A stretch of 64,000 nucleotides of DNA. Source: Gari tellinella. Taxonomy: Eukaryota > Mollusca > Bivalvia > Cardiida > Psammobiidae. This document shows positions 11,434 to 22,763 of this stretch, one piece after another (within the stretch, counting starts at the first letter, position 1; every line of letters begins with the position of its first letter). Made by a program: the position numbers and the translations under genes. The DNA lies in contig OV277857.1 of NCBI GenBank assembly GCA_922989275.2, positions 81,523,321 to 81,587,320 of the forward strand, in the 5' to 3' direction. The notes below the pieces were generated by a model that was not told where the DNA came from, searched no databases, and worked only from the letters and a program-made list of their open reading frames with translations.

Positions 11434-11682
11434 TTAACCCTTTCACTCTCAGTGACGTTTAAAAGCGCGTTTGCAAACAGTTTACATCCTGATCAGACGC
11501 CGCGGAACGCGTCGTCTGATCAGGACCAAACTCTCCGACACTCTTTTTGAAATGTTTCTAGTCATACTGCCTTATTTGTTAACTTTGAAACGAAATTGCA
11601 GACAACAAAATTGAAACAGACGACAATGAAACGGTGAAGGGGTAAACATCTCACGAAAACATTTGGCAGTGAAAGGGGTTAA
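11434..11682 (+). mobile_element. Family A MITE
   Basis: TTAA on both sides (TTAACCCTTTCACTCTCAGTG ... GTGAAAGGGGTTAA), 249 bp, with a slightly damaged core hairpin (TACATCCTGATCAGACGCCG|CGGAACGCGTCGTCTGATCA). This is the clearest example of intact family A ends. Confidence 0.85.
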
Positions 11683-12459
11683 GTTACCACCTGTAAAGAA
11701 TCAGGGAATGTTCCTATGGCTCTTAATCATGACATGGTACATGTAGTAGCATAAAAATGCATTTCTATCAGGTATACGTACATGTGCTAATTGGCGCGTC
11801 TATGGGGGAAGGGTAAATCGCGCTGGTCCGTGTAAACATAAGCTATTCCTTATATACTCGGGAGCGCCTTGATATTCAATATGTATGCAGTGACATTTGA
11901 AATTATATTTGTATCTTTCATCTGACTATCATAACCGTTTTACTGGCTGACTGGTTGACTGACTGACCGTAATGACTGAATGTATAAATATATGAATGAA
12001 CAATTTGGTCTCATTTCAAAACAAGAATAAGGCAAATTCAGCAGCCTCTTTGGGATGTTGGATGTAATCGGGTTTTGGTAACGGTTTACAGACGGTAGGA
12101 ACTGATTTTTACATTGACGTTCACATTCCTTCGGGGTCAGGGTTCAATCTAAAGCTGGTTTTGTATTTAAGCCGTGTTTATACTAACAACGATTTGACAA
12201 ATATCTCAATCGAATCTTAGAATGTCAAATCCATCAATAAACTTCCAAAAAACGCTATATACTAACACATATTTATTCATATGTCAAATATAAGAATAAA
12301 CACTGCTAAAATACTGAAACGAGCTATAGGTTGACCCCTGACCTCGGTGCCCATGTTGCTGCTAAGCTAGTACATACAGTCACCCAGAGTCAGCGACGTG
12401 CTCGGTTTGGGAAACAATACCAATGCTGCTAATGCAATGACAATCTACATTGCTATCCT
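11683..12459. other. No gene or repeat recognised
   Basis: No supported exon, RNA gene or element end seen. The string GACTGGTTGACTGACTGACC near 11949 is a short simple repeat. Confidence 0.5.
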
Positions 12460-12869
12460 GGGGCCCGCTTCACAAAACTTCGTACGACAAATGTTGTCGT
12501 AATTCAGATTATAAAAGTCTCAATTATTTTTTATTTCTCCATCTAATCCTGTCTTGTGACATCTTTTTGGAATCGTCTTGAAAAGACGATTCCAAAGAGA
12601 TGTCACAAGACAGGATTAGATAGAGAAATCAATAATTAAATGTATTTTAAAGTTTTGACTTACGACAACATTAGTCGTAAGAAGTCTCAATTATTTTTTA
12701 TTTCTCCATCTAATCCTGTCTTGTGACATCTTTTTGGAATCGTCTAGAAAAGACGATTCCAAAGAGATGTCACAAGACAGGATTAGATAGAGAAATCAAT
12801 AATTAAATGTATTTTAAAGTTTTGACTTACGACAACATTAGTCGTAAGAAGTTTTATGAAACGGGCCCC
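12460..12869 (+). mobile_element. Family B MITE with internally duplicated hairpin
   Basis: The ends are GGGGCCCGCTTCACAAAAC and GTTTTATGAAACGGGCCCC, flanked by CCTGG on both sides (possible target duplication). The family hairpin occurs twice: a 167-bp segment starting at GTCTCAATT (12517) is repeated in tandem at 12684, with almost no differences. A normal copy is about 240 bp and has one hairpin. Confidence 0.85.
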
Positions 12870-12903
12870 TGGAGCAGAACTTCCTACTCGTATTTTGTGT
12901 CAG

Positions 12904-12930
12904 CCCCCGCCCCCCCCCCCCCCCCCTCCC
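12904..12930. repeat. Poly-C tract
   Basis: CCCCCGC followed by 16 C, then TCCCC. A simple mononucleotide tract just past the family B element. Confidence 0.9.
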
Positions 12931-13067
12931 CTCTTGTAAAAGTAAATGTCATATAAACGTAAGGCTAGATGATCGGATTTTCGAAACTGAACAGAAACTA
13001 AACTTGCAACTGCGCTTGCGATAAATATGCGGTATCAATTAAACCAGTTGTAAAGACTTAAATGCAG

Positions 13068-13140
13068 CCAGACCGGGACTCGAACTCGTGACTCGCCCGC
13101 TCACGACGCGAGAGCCGTTCTACCGACTATGCTATCGGTT
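13068..13140 (-). repeat. tRNA-derived SINE head or tRNA pseudogene
   Basis: The minus strand reads ACCGATAGCATAGTCGGTAG (A-box like) and, 3', GAGTTCGAGTCCCGGTCTGG (B-box GTTCGAGTC). The acceptor ends do not pair fully and the anticodon loop lacks the normal U33, so this is a tRNA-like retroposon head and not a working tRNA gene. The body beyond 13068 was not recognised. Confidence 0.6.
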
Positions 13141-13143
13141 TGC

Positions 13144-13394
13144 TTAACACATTCAACCCTAGCGACGAGTAGAGTCGTCATTTACAAACAGTGTACTTGT
13201 GAGAATTACACTTGTCTCATGCAAACAGTGTAGAACCTGATCAGAGGGCTCCTTAAGGAGCCCTCTGATCAGGGTCTTCACTGTTTGTCATTTTGACATA
13301 TTTTGTAAATATCAACTCTAAAAAGTCAAAAATGGACTAGACTAAATTTAAAACTTGAATTGTCCATTTGAGGTTTCAGGGAGGAAAGGGTTAA
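13144..13394 (+). mobile_element. Family E MITE
   Basis: TTAA at both ends (TTAACACATTCAACCCTAGCG ... GAGGAAAGGGTTAA), 251 bp. The core is a perfect hairpin, CTGATCAGAGGGCTCC|TTAA|GGAGCCCTCTGATCAG, flanked by AGTGTAGAAC and GTCTTCACTG. A GTGTACTTGTG...ACTTGTCTC segment precedes it. Confidence 0.85.
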
Positions 13395-13659
13395 CCAATC
13401 TCTCACCAGTATGGGTTACAAATAGACCGCTACATCTACATGTATTTTGGTTTAAACCAAATTTACATATTGTTTTATAATGTGAAAATGTATTATGATT
13501 TATTAAAAAAAAAACAATTGCAACTTTTTACCATACTTAGTGTGCTTAAAATATACTGTCTGATTTATTCCAAAGATGTTTTGGTCCTAAGATTGATATA
13601 GAGCCTGTATACATCATAGAACATTTAAAAGTAATGAAAGCTGTAGCATATGTTTCAGA

Positions 13660-13795
13660 TCTAATTGTAGTTATTTTGTCTTTTCTCGATTTGTAGGTAT
13701 ATTTATGTTATTTCATGTAAAGCGCTTTTGAACGCACAGCCCCTGTGTGAAAAGAGCGCTATATAAATCTGGTATAATAATAATAATATAATTGA
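13660..13795 (+). repeat. Retroelement 3' tail (AGCGCTATATAAAT type)
   Basis: Contains AAAGCGCTTTTGAACGCAC, GTGTGAAAAGAGCGCTATAT and a TATAATAATAATA tail. Same family as 980-1110 (minus strand). The body upstream (13395-13660) was not recognised and holds no gene. Confidence 0.6.
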
Positions 13796-13995
13796 CTTCC
13801 GCGCTAAAACACTTTCGAATCTTTGTGTTTGTCTTACTATGTTGCTCCCTAACTCTATAACACTTTCATGTGCAAGCAACTTGGATCCAGATCAGACGCT
13901 TATATATTGAACTGCCTAAAAGTCTTAACTTTAGGGCAAATAGCAGACGTTCAGTTTGCGATCAGACGATATTGCGGCAGTGAATGTGTAGTACT

Positions 13996-14238
13996 GGGGC
14001 CCGTTTCATAAAACTTCTTACGACAAATGTTGTCGTAAGTCAAACTTTTAAAATACATTTAATCTCTGATTTCTCTATCGAATCCTGTCTTGTGACACCT
14101 TTTTGGAATTGTCTTTTCAAGACAATTCCAAAAAGATGTCACAAGACAGGATTAGATGGAGAAATAAATATTTATTGAGAGTTTTATAATCTGACTTACG
14201 ACAACATTTTTCGTACGAAGTTTTATGAAACGGGTCCC
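13996..14238 (+). mobile_element. Family B MITE
   Basis: GGGGCCCGTTTCATAAAAC ... GTTTTATGAAACGGGTCCC, 243 bp, with the hairpin CCTTTTTGGAATTGTCTTTTC|AAGACAATTCC and the CTGTCTTGTGAC/GTCACAAGACAG arms. Flanks CTGG and CAGG. It lies 74 bp before the first body exon of calmodulin copy 2. The stretch 13865-13985 before it carries an eroded GATC hairpin half. Confidence 0.85.
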
Positions 14239-14311
14239 AGGTTATTATATCATAATGGCAGTGAAAGGGTTAAAGGCACCAGTATTGTCACATTTATCAT
14301 TTTTGTTTCAG

Positions 14312-14342
14312 GCTGAACAGCTGACAGAGGAACAAGTAGCAG
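14312..14342 (+). CDS. Calmodulin copy 2, first body exon
   Basis: Between TTTGTTTCAG and GTGAGC lie 31 nt reading A-E-Q-L-T-E-E-Q-V-A plus one base, which matches the calmodulin N-terminus after Met (canonical ADQLTEEQIA). In animal calmodulin genes the Met codon is on its own upstream exon, and this exon starts directly after it; that first exon cannot be recognised from three bases. Phase 1 at the 3' end fits the exon at 19902. The intron between them is 5.56 kb. Confidence 0.9.
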
Positions 14343-14640
14343 GTGAGCCTTTTCTGATTTACTTTTGCCCTGATTTCCAACATTGAATCCTAGTGGTGAG
14401 AATAGGCGTGGTTAAAAAATAGCGTATCTGTGAAGAGTACAGTTGTTATATGCAAAATGGTTCTCTTCTTGGCTAAAAGTGACTGGCCACATGTTACTCG
14501 TTCAAACAGAGGATAACTTCGAAGTATGTACTATTTTGTTTGCTCAATGAGCCAACATGAGCAACATAGTAAATGAGACATGCTCAATTTTGCATACATG
14601 TGAGCTTTCCTCTGTTGTGTCCCGTGCGTAGCCTGCTCTG

Positions 14641-14787
14641 TGTTCATTAGCACGAACTCTACAGAACCTCTAGCAGCGAACCTTTCGGCTCAGGGTGCAT
14701 GATTTTGTATCTCTCCTTGTGAATCCTCCTTTGGTCGCCCTGGGCCGAGAAGTTCGCGGCGAGAGAATCTGTTCGTGCTAATGAACA
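14641..14787. repeat. 147-bp hairpin element, unassigned
   Basis: Ends TGTTCATTAGCACGAAC and GTTCGTGCTAATGAACA are perfect 17-bp inverted repeats. Inner arms AGCGAACCTTTCGGCTCAGG and CCTGGGCCGAGAAGTTCGC also pair. It occurs once in the window, inside the long calmodulin copy 2 intron. Confidence 0.72.
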
Positions 14788-14821
14788 AGGGGCTGAACAA
14801 TATAAATTGTTTCTTCCTGTC

Positions 14822-14972
14822 CAGGCTCCAAGGTTATAACACTTTAGAGTTGAGTCTGAGGTAGATCTCAAGCATTTTATTGGTCAGATATGAGCCTAGG
14901 CTCAACTCTGACCAATAAAATGCTTGAGAACGCTATCAGACTCAACTCAGACGCTTTATAACCTTGGACCCT
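14822..14972. repeat. Hairpin element with CCAAGGTTATAA ends
   Basis: Ends CCAAGGTTATAA and TTATAACCTTGG surround arms containing TTGAGTCTGA, CAAGCATTTTATTGGTCAGA and their complements. A degenerate relative lies at 18168-18258. Confidence 0.72.
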
Positions 14973-15163
14973 GGGTTCGGTACCCATCCTTTTTCGCAAT
15001 GGTGTGTGTTAACGTCTTTATCAAGGCCACATTTTACACAAATAGAGACTGCCTTTAGTCACAGGTTTGAAAGGAAGAAAGAACGCGCAAGAGTTACCAC
15101 CATGAAAGATTTATTATGAAATTTGATATACTCGTCAAGTTTCATTTTTTTTATATACACATA

Positions 15164-15325
15164 CAGTCGAATCGCAATAATTCGAATTCGCTTCGGTTTA
15201 GTTGAACGAATTTCGAAGTTATGATGTAATGAAGCACGTTTAGTTTGAAACACGGGTAATTTCGACTAATTGAACTTAAGTTATCGAAATACTATTAAGA
15301 TCGAGATAGGCGAGTTCGACGACTT
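15164..15325 (+). mobile_element. Family D MITE
   Basis: CAGTCGAATCGCAATAATTC at the left with TA flank, then TCGAATTCGCTTCGG and a right half ending TAGGCGAGTTCGACGACTTG. The right terminus is eroded. Confidence 0.6.
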
Positions 15326-15353
15326 GTGATTCACCTGTTCACACACTCACATA

Positions 15354-15599
15354 CAATGGAGAATCTGTTAATCTTTCCCGTTTAAACGCAAACGTACGCA
15401 AACGCAAAGCACTAAAACGTAGAAAAGAACAACTTTTGGACAATTCTGATATTTCATGCTTATCTTGGTGGCAAACAGTTTGGAGCCTGATCAGACGCCG
15501 GGTTACCCGGCGTCTGATCTGGCTCCAAACTGTTTGCACCGCAAATAATAGTTTTAGCGTAAACGCGTTTATTGGGAAAGAATAACACATTCTCCACTG
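15354..15599 (-). mobile_element. Family G MITE
   Basis: TA-flanked CAATGGAGAATCTGTTAATC ... GAATAACACATTCTCCACTG. Core: CTGATCAGACGCCGGG|TTACCCGGCGTCTGATCTGG. One terminal base differs from the consensus (CAAT for CAGT). Confidence 0.85.
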
Positions 15600-15649
15600 T
15601 ACATGTACCAGGACTGAACTTCACTATATGTGATGACTTCTCATTTTAA

Positions 15650-15898
15650 TCACTGTCGAACCTCGGTAACTCGAATTTACTTCTGTCGAACTGTCCCTTT
15701 TTCGAATTTTTTCTCTACCACGCCCAGATCGACAGAAGTAAGTTCGAGTTATCGAAATTTAACCAAAGAAATATGGAAATTTCGCTTTATTTAATGCACA
15801 ACCCCTGTGTGAAAATAGCGCTATATAAATCTGGTACATGTATAATAATAATAACAAAAAATCGATTTAAGCTAGTTCACTTATCGAGGTTCGACTTT
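15650..15898 (+). mobile_element. Family D MITE with nested retroelement tail
   Basis: Left half CTGTCGAACCTCGGTAACTC, inner near-palindrome (ACTTCTGTCGA / TCGACAGAAGTAAG), right end TATCGAGGTTCGACTTTA. Positions about 15785-15860 inside it are the GTGTGAAAATAGCGCTATAT ... ATAATAATAATAA tail seen elsewhere, so a retroelement fragment inserted into the MITE. Confidence 0.65.
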
Positions 15899-17071
15899 AT
15901 GCGCTTATTTAGTCATACTCGATTTTCAATAATCGGTTAGCGTATTGTGTTTTATCATGCTGTTTCGATTTATGTTTTAGCTATTCAATATGCATGAATA
16001 ATATCATTAAATTGCCTTGGTACACCAGTGTTATGTCTACGGATCATTTTACATTTTACACTTTTCATTTCCCTTCAATGCGTTATTACTTACATGTACA
16101 GAAACACCACTTTTAAGGCGCTTTATGAGCAGTACCGTAAAAGCAAACTCATTCATCCACCTCTATTACTATCACTGAATGAGATAATGGGTTAAGACAT
16201 GTTGCTGTTAAAGGCAAGATGAAAACAAAACAAAACGTTCCGAAGGATCTTTATACGTTACTTTTACCTTGCTTTCACCTCTCTTTAGTGACACGAATAG
16301 TCCCTTTGGCAGTTGCTGTACTGGCAATGTTCTTCTGCGCTAGATCAAGTTAGACTTGTGTTTAGCGGCCACATAAAATATTGTGAATTGGCAGGCTTAT
16401 ATAAAAGTAGCAGTTTTCTACAGGACAATGGTAATGCAGTTAGCTCCTTTAGGAGCGTTCTGCATTACTTTTGCCATACATTAAGCAATGAATACTTACT
16501 TTTTGCTATCCGCAAGCATTATTATTGAGTTATCGCTTAACAAATATTTTACTGTATAAACTAGGTTGAACTATATAAACTGTAAACAGAATTGCGTATA
16601 TCTTTCAGACTATTTTTCATTTGAAAAAAGCATATTAATTTTATTATTTTTTTATTTAATGTATACGTACAGGCTGTGAACCATGATGAGGCTCAAATAA
16701 AGAGCAAACATTTATGCACAGTGCATGCTCTCTTTAGCGATCGGTCATAAAGGACTTTTAAATTAAGACGGCTGCATATTGCGCATGATGACAAAGTAAT
16801 AAAGAAAGCATATTTAGGAACCATATGCATTGCATTTGTCCTCCAATAAACTGTCACTTTTCTTACAAATCGACAAAGACTCCCAACGACACGGGTCTTG
16901 CCATTAGCAAGCTACTATGTGTATATAGGTAATATCATAAACGTATCGTATGTCACGTGCAGGGTGTCATGTCACTGTACTTAAAGTATATAATATACAC
17001 ATTGACAATACCACGGATATAACACTGTATATAGTAAAACCGGACACTTATAAAAACGGTGGTTTCGGTGT
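15899..17071. other. Intronic sequence with one hairpin
   Basis: Within the calmodulin copy 2 intron. A family C-like hairpin lies at about 16410-16490 (GTAATGCAGTTAGCTCC|TTTA|GGAGCGTTCTGCATTAC). Otherwise AT-rich and unrecognised. Confidence 0.55.
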
Positions 17072-17322
17072 TTAACTCTTTGAACCCTAGTCCCGCATAT
17101 AGGCGTGCTTTTCGAACAGTGTACATGTGAATAGTACACTTTTCCTATGCAAACAGTGAAGACCCTGATCAGAGGGCTCCAAAAGGAGCCCTCTGATCAG
17201 GTTCTTCACTGTTTGTCACAATGTCAAACATTGACAAAAACAACCCTTAAAAGTCAGAAATGGACTAGACTAAAATGGAAACTGGAATTGTCCATTTAAA
17301 GTTTCAGGGAGGAAAAGGTTAA
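17072..17322 (+). mobile_element. Family E MITE
   Basis: TTAACTCTTTGAACCCTAG ... CAGGGAGGAAAAGGTTAA, 251 bp. The core hairpin CTGATCAGAGGGCTCC|AAAA|GGAGCCCTCTGATCAG is perfect. Same length as the copy at 13144-13394. Confidence 0.85.
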
Positions 17323-17334
17323 ACCATTGGTAAA

Positions 17335-17400
17335 AGGTGACAACTTAATGCAGGATAAAAGGGATGCAGACCTGCTATCCTGCATTACGTCCTTTTTTGT
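17335..17400. repeat. Hairpin, family C-like
   Basis: GGTGACAACTTAATGCAGGATA ... TATCCTGCATTACGTCCTTTTTTGTCATCC with a loop near CAGACCTGC. Confidence 0.55.
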
Positions 17401-17411
17401 CATCCAAATCA

Positions 17412-17654
17412 GGGGCCCGTTTCATAAAACTTCGTACGACAAAAACGATCGTAAGTCAAAACTTTAAAATACATTTAATTTCTGATTTCTCTATCTAATC
17501 CTGTCTTGAGACACCTTTTAGGAATCGTCTTTTCAAGACGATTCCAAAAAGATGTCACAAGACAGGATTAGATTGAGAAATAAATAATAATTGAGACTTT
17601 TATAATCTGACTTACGACAACATTTGTCGTAAGAAGTTTTATGAAACGGGCCCC
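17412..17654 (+). mobile_element. Family B MITE
   Basis: GGGGCCCGTTTCATAAAAC ... GTTTTATGAAACGGGCCCC, 243 bp, both flanks CAGG. The hairpin GGAATCGTCTTTTC|AAGACGATTCC is perfect and the CTGTCTTGAGAC arm nearly so. This is a good reference copy for family B. Confidence 0.88.
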
Positions 17655-18358
17655 AGGTTCCTTCTTCTAGTTTTGAAGACAATTGGTCACCTAGAACAGT
17701 TTTAAAATAAAGTAGATTCAAAGTTAAGGCACTTTCTACTTTACTTTCAGCCCACTCAGGCTACCATCTCCTAGGATATAAAATATTTCGGATGGTGCAT
17801 ATTCAATCTGGGAAGAATTTTAAATCAAATGTGTAAAAATGCGTTCTTATGGAGTAATTCACTAATCCACAAACAAAATTATAATATATTACATATAACG
17901 GCGTAACTTACCTGAATATAAATAATTTTTTCTGTCTCTTGTCAGCCAATATTCTATAGCAATGCTAACAGTTTTTATCGCAACACTTCATATGGTCTAT
18001 GCTACTTTGGAAAAATAAATTATCGGTATATTTTAATTTGAGAGCTGTTGGATGTTGCAAACAAATCAAGAAATACATCCCGTGCAGATTCTAGCCAGGA
18101 TGGCCGTTTTAAGGAACCCTTCATATCGGACTGTGTAGTGTGTGTAAATTGTTTGATTATAAGTACTGGCCACAAGGTTATAAAGCGTTTGAATTGAGGC
18201 TTAGTCCAAATGAATGCTTGAGAACAATTTCAGAATCAACTCAAATTGCTTATAACCTTGAGCCAAAGTATCCAGAAAAGATACCCTGACATAATCTAAT
18301 CTTCTTCGTCGTTGTTGCATGCACATTTGATTTGCATATCTCTTTAATCGACCATAAA
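17655..18358. other. Eroded repeats, no gene
   Basis: 17658-17850 resembles a degenerate family C element (GTTTTGAAGACAATTGG, CTACTTTACTTTCAGCC, GCATATTCAATC). 18168-18258 is a degenerate hairpin related to 14822-14972 (AAGGTTATAAAGC ... GCTTATAACCTTG). No exon signal. Confidence 0.55.
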
Positions 18359-18605
18359 TTAACCGTTTCACTCTCAATGACATCATAACGCACGTTTGCA
18401 AACAGCTTTAATCCTGATCAGACGCCGCATCATACGGTCTGATCAGGATCAAAACTGTTTGCCACTGGTTTTAGAATTACGTCAGTTATACTGCCTTAAA
18501 TCTAACTTTTTGAAACTTTATTGCAGACAACAATATTGAAGCAGACAACAATATGGCGATGAAGGGGTAAAAACCTAACGACAAATTTGATCATGAAATA
18601 GTTAA
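18359..18605 (+). mobile_element. Family A MITE
   Basis: TTAACCGTTTCACTCTCAATG ... GATCATGAAATAGTTAA, 247 bp. The core has lost part of its left stem (CTGATCAGACGCCGCATCAT|ACGGTCTGATCAGG). Confidence 0.78.
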
Positions 18606-19901
18606 ATCGAGCGTCAAAACAGTTTGTATCCTGATTAGTCTCGATCTGAACTGACACTTTAGTCTAGTAACAATACGTCAAACCAACTTTAACAGAATTA
18701 AAATGTTTACCAATAAATGTCAATAACAAGTAAAAATAAGTAGTTGAGCAAAGTTTTATTTTTGAAATACGAATATGTTCGAGTTTGTGATTTATATCAA
18801 TTTACATGTATATTGGATACTTTTCCAATGCTTAAAGAACCCTCTGATTAGGATGTATGCCTTTTTTCAATATGACAATAAAAAAATAAATTGAAAACTA
18901 GAATTATCCATGATGAGTCTCAGGGATTCATGAGTTAAGTAGAAAGTATTTATTTTGATGTAATATACGAGGGTCTCTCAAAGGTTCTGTTACTTTTGCA
19001 TTTCCTTTAAATCTACATGTACTATGTTTATGTATGATACATCATTTAAAATGTTTATTTCTTGCGGATGTAAAAATATGTATCACGCAAGTCAATAGTT
19101 GTTACTTTAAACGGTATAGATTTTAGGGCAATAATATCACATAAATGACACTACAAGCATGCATGTTTATAGAATTTGAAATTTATCATTTGAAGAATTG
19201 AAGGGAAAATATATTTTATTCTTTAATATGTCAACATTAATGTTTGTCTAATGTTATGTGAAAGTTCAAAACAAAGTAATTAAATTTAGTGTAGTTTGTC
19301 GATGAATACGATATTCATAAATACATTTTATAGTCGTTAAATTAACAATTTAGATATTGCAAAATGTAAAATAGTCGTATATATGTGTGTTGCATAACTT
19401 TGTCCTATTTTACAAAACACAATTTTAAGATATGTTTTATATATCTTTCATTAATAAATCAATTTGCATTATTATAATTATAGTACTTTCTAAGTTGTCG
19501 GCTTAAAACTCAAATAAGATTCCAATAAACTAGAGCGAACAACTAAAAACAGTATGATACTTTTTCTAAGCCATATGATATGAAAATATGATAAAGCTCA
19601 GTATCAAATATGGCCAATGTCTATGACTAACCCACGATGGTGTCTATGTTGCTGAACGAAGAGAAATTATTTGTTAAAGAGTTATTAATCACTTTATCCG
19701 CAAGAAAACACTCTTTCCAACGATGTATCACACATGATAATTAAACATGCATATTCCAAGAAAATACAAAAATAACGGAACTTTTTTAATTATCCTCCTA
19801 TTTTGTTTATTTTGTTGAATGACAAGGTCTTCAATCTTATTAAGTATATTGTATTGTGTCACAATGCAATAACAATTTGAAAATATAAATGTATCTTCCA
19901 G
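18606..19901. other. AT-rich intron sequence, family E remnant
   Basis: 18835-18945 is a family E 3' fragment (CCCTCTGATTAGGATG ... GTCTCAGGGATTCATGAGTTAA) at the same position relative to the next exon as 1280-1440 in copy 1. From 19790 the sequence resembles 1450-1557 (TTTTGTTGAATGA, TATTAAGTATA, ATGTATCTTCCAG). Nothing else is seen. Confidence 0.6.
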
Positions 19902-20045
19902 AATTCAAGGAGGCGTTCAACCTGTTTGATAAGGATGGAGATGGCACAATCACAACCAAGGAGCTGGGAACAGTAATGAGGTCATTGGGTCAGAACCCCA
20001 CGGAGGCCGAGCTCCAGGACATGATCAACGAGGTCGATGCCGACG
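19902..20045 (+). CDS. Calmodulin copy 2, exon with EF-hand 1
   Basis: A 144-nt exon between TCTTCCAG and GTACTA. It encodes [20 protein letters not shown] onward to NEVDADG. The single residue difference from copy 1 and from canonical calmodulin in this exon is Asn for Ser before LFDKDG. Nucleotide differences from copy 1 are mostly at third codon positions, showing purifying selection after duplication. Confidence 0.96.
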
Positions 20046-20207
20046 GTACTAACACATTTACTTTTTCTCCTGTAATTCTTTTCATCAAGTTGATGTAAAC
20101 GATTAATATATTAATTGTTAAAACGTCAAATTAACTGGACGTAAAATTGTAAACTGGTCAGTCGAAAATATAATAAATCGTTCTTCAACATTATCCTAAT
20201 ATGTAGA

Positions 20208-20352
20208 GGATATTGAATGAGTGTGTTTTCAGTCGTGAATTTATTGAACGAGTTGGATAAAATAATATGTTGCGAGCCTTGGCGAGCAACATATCATTTT
20301 ATCCAACGAGTTCAATAAATTCACGACTGACAACACACACATTTGATATCCT
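20208..20352. repeat. 145-bp near-perfect hairpin in calmodulin copy 2 intron
   Basis: AGGATATTGAATGAGTGTG ... ATATGTTGCGAGCC|TTGGCGAGCAACATAT ... AACACACACATTTGATATCCT. The inner arms (GTCGTGAATTTATTGAACGA, TTGGATAAAAT) pair almost perfectly with the right side. No family member is seen elsewhere in the window. It lies 160 bp after the donor site and would fold in the pre-mRNA. Confidence 0.75.
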
Positions 20353-21524
<1,172 letters not shown>

Positions 21525-21612
21525 TAAAAGTAAAGTATCAAACTTTATGAGGTGTTCAGCATTGAGCAAATACTACTTTCTATTGCAATGTATCTTCCTC
21601 GAATGGTTCTTT

Positions 21613-21845
21613 TTACCCATTTTCACATATCTTGTTTCTATCTTGTTTTAAAGACAAGTGCCCACTTAAAGCAGGATGAGAGTAAAGCAGAATGCACATT
21701 AAGGTACATTCTGCTTTGCTTTAAGACTGCTTTAAGCTACCATCGGAAATGATATAACATCTATTTCTCACAATGCATATTCATGACAATATAAAGTGGA
21801 ACTATTTTCTTCAGTTTAGAAATACATGAAATACGTAGGCATAAC
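21613..21845 (+). mobile_element. Family C MITE, degenerate, in copy 2 intron
   Basis: Order ACCCATTTTCACATATC, TTGTTTCTATCTTG, TTAAAGCAGGATGAGAGTAA, core GCAGAATGCACATTAAGGTA|CATTCTGC, then GGAACTATTTTCTTCAG. Its outer TTAA ends are lost. It precedes a family G MITE, as family C precedes family G in the matching intron of copy 1. Confidence 0.65.
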
Positions 21846-21864
21846 AAGGCACATGTATGGCATA

Positions 21865-22111
21865 CAGTGGAGAAAACGTTATTCTTTCCCAGTAAATGCG
21901 TTTACGCTAAAACTATTATTTCCCGTGCAAACAGTTTGGAGCCTGATCAGACGCCGGATTACCCGGCGTCTGATCAGGCTCCAAACTGTTTGCCACTCAG
22001 ATAAAAATGAAAAGTCAGAATTGTCTAAAGGTTGTCATTTTCTGCATTTTAGTGTTTTGCGTTTGCGTTTCGTTTGCGTTTAAATGGGAAAGAATAACGT
22101 TTTCTCCACTG
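21865..22111 (+). mobile_element. Family G MITE in copy 2 intron
   Basis: TA-flanked CAGTGGAGAAAACGTTATTC ... GAATAACGTTTTCTCCACTG (perfect 20-bp ends). Core CTGATCAGACGCCGGATTAC|CCGGCGTCTGATCAGG. Confidence 0.88.
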
Positions 22112-22179
22112 TAAATGATTCAGGAGGGTATGTTGTATGTACAGACAGGCAGATTATTCAATTTGTGTTTTCCTTTCAG

Positions 22180-22208
22180 AATTTGTTGCAATGATGACGA
22201 GCAAATAA
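22180..22208 (+). CDS. Calmodulin copy 2, terminal exon
   Basis: After TCCTTTCAG, 29 nt complete the Glu codon and read E-F-V-A-M-M-T-S-K-stop (TAA at 22206-22208). The ending MMTSK is canonical, with Ala where many animals have Thr or Gln. The preceding intron end (TACAGACAGG ... TTTTCCTTTCAG) resembles that of copy 1. Confidence 0.93.
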
Positions 22209-22630
22209 TCAACCGATACAACTACTAAAAGTGGCACCATGACGCATTTTGTTGTAATAATTCTGGACACTGTAATGCATGCTATGATAAAAGTATTATA
22301 CTATTGTTGTATGGAGGTGACATTTAAACGCAACTACATGTAAATGCAATGTAATAATATAACAAATATGTCAAGTTCTTGAAAATTCTGAAGGTATGTT
22401 TTTTATCTGAATGCAAAATGGCTTGGAGCCTGATCAGAAGCTTATCGGTGTCTGATCTGGCTCCAAACAGTTTGCAATGGAAATAATTGTTTTAGTACCA
22501 ACGCTTTGATACGGAAAGTAAAACCTCTCCCCGGTGTACTGTGTTTGTCATAAGAAAACAGTGTAGCTCTAACAATGATGAAACTTTCAAATATACTACT
22601 GGTATATGCCAGTTGTTTTTCACCTGGCAG
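22209..22630 (+). repeat. 3' flank of calmodulin copy 2, shared with copy 1
   Basis: Shares CACCATGACGCATTTTGTT, a GACACTGTA...CATG segment, AAAAGTATTATACTAT, GTGACATTTAAAC and an eroded GATC hairpin (22412-22475) with the 3' flank of copy 1. The family G MITE present at 4829-5084 is absent here. No polyadenylation signal was assigned with confidence. Confidence 0.75.
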
Positions 22631-22763
22631 GGCGGAGCTTACCTTAAGCAAAGATAACCTTATTTGCATTTGCTATAAGGGGTGATAGGTATAGTTTCAA
22701 ATGAATCGTTATTTTCCGATACTTTCAACACTGAGAAACACAAGGGTGTTCAGCAATCGACCG

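Noticed and set aside
13068..13140. Possible tRNA gene on the minus strand
   Set aside because: No conserved U33 and poor acceptor pairing; better read as a SINE head or pseudogene.
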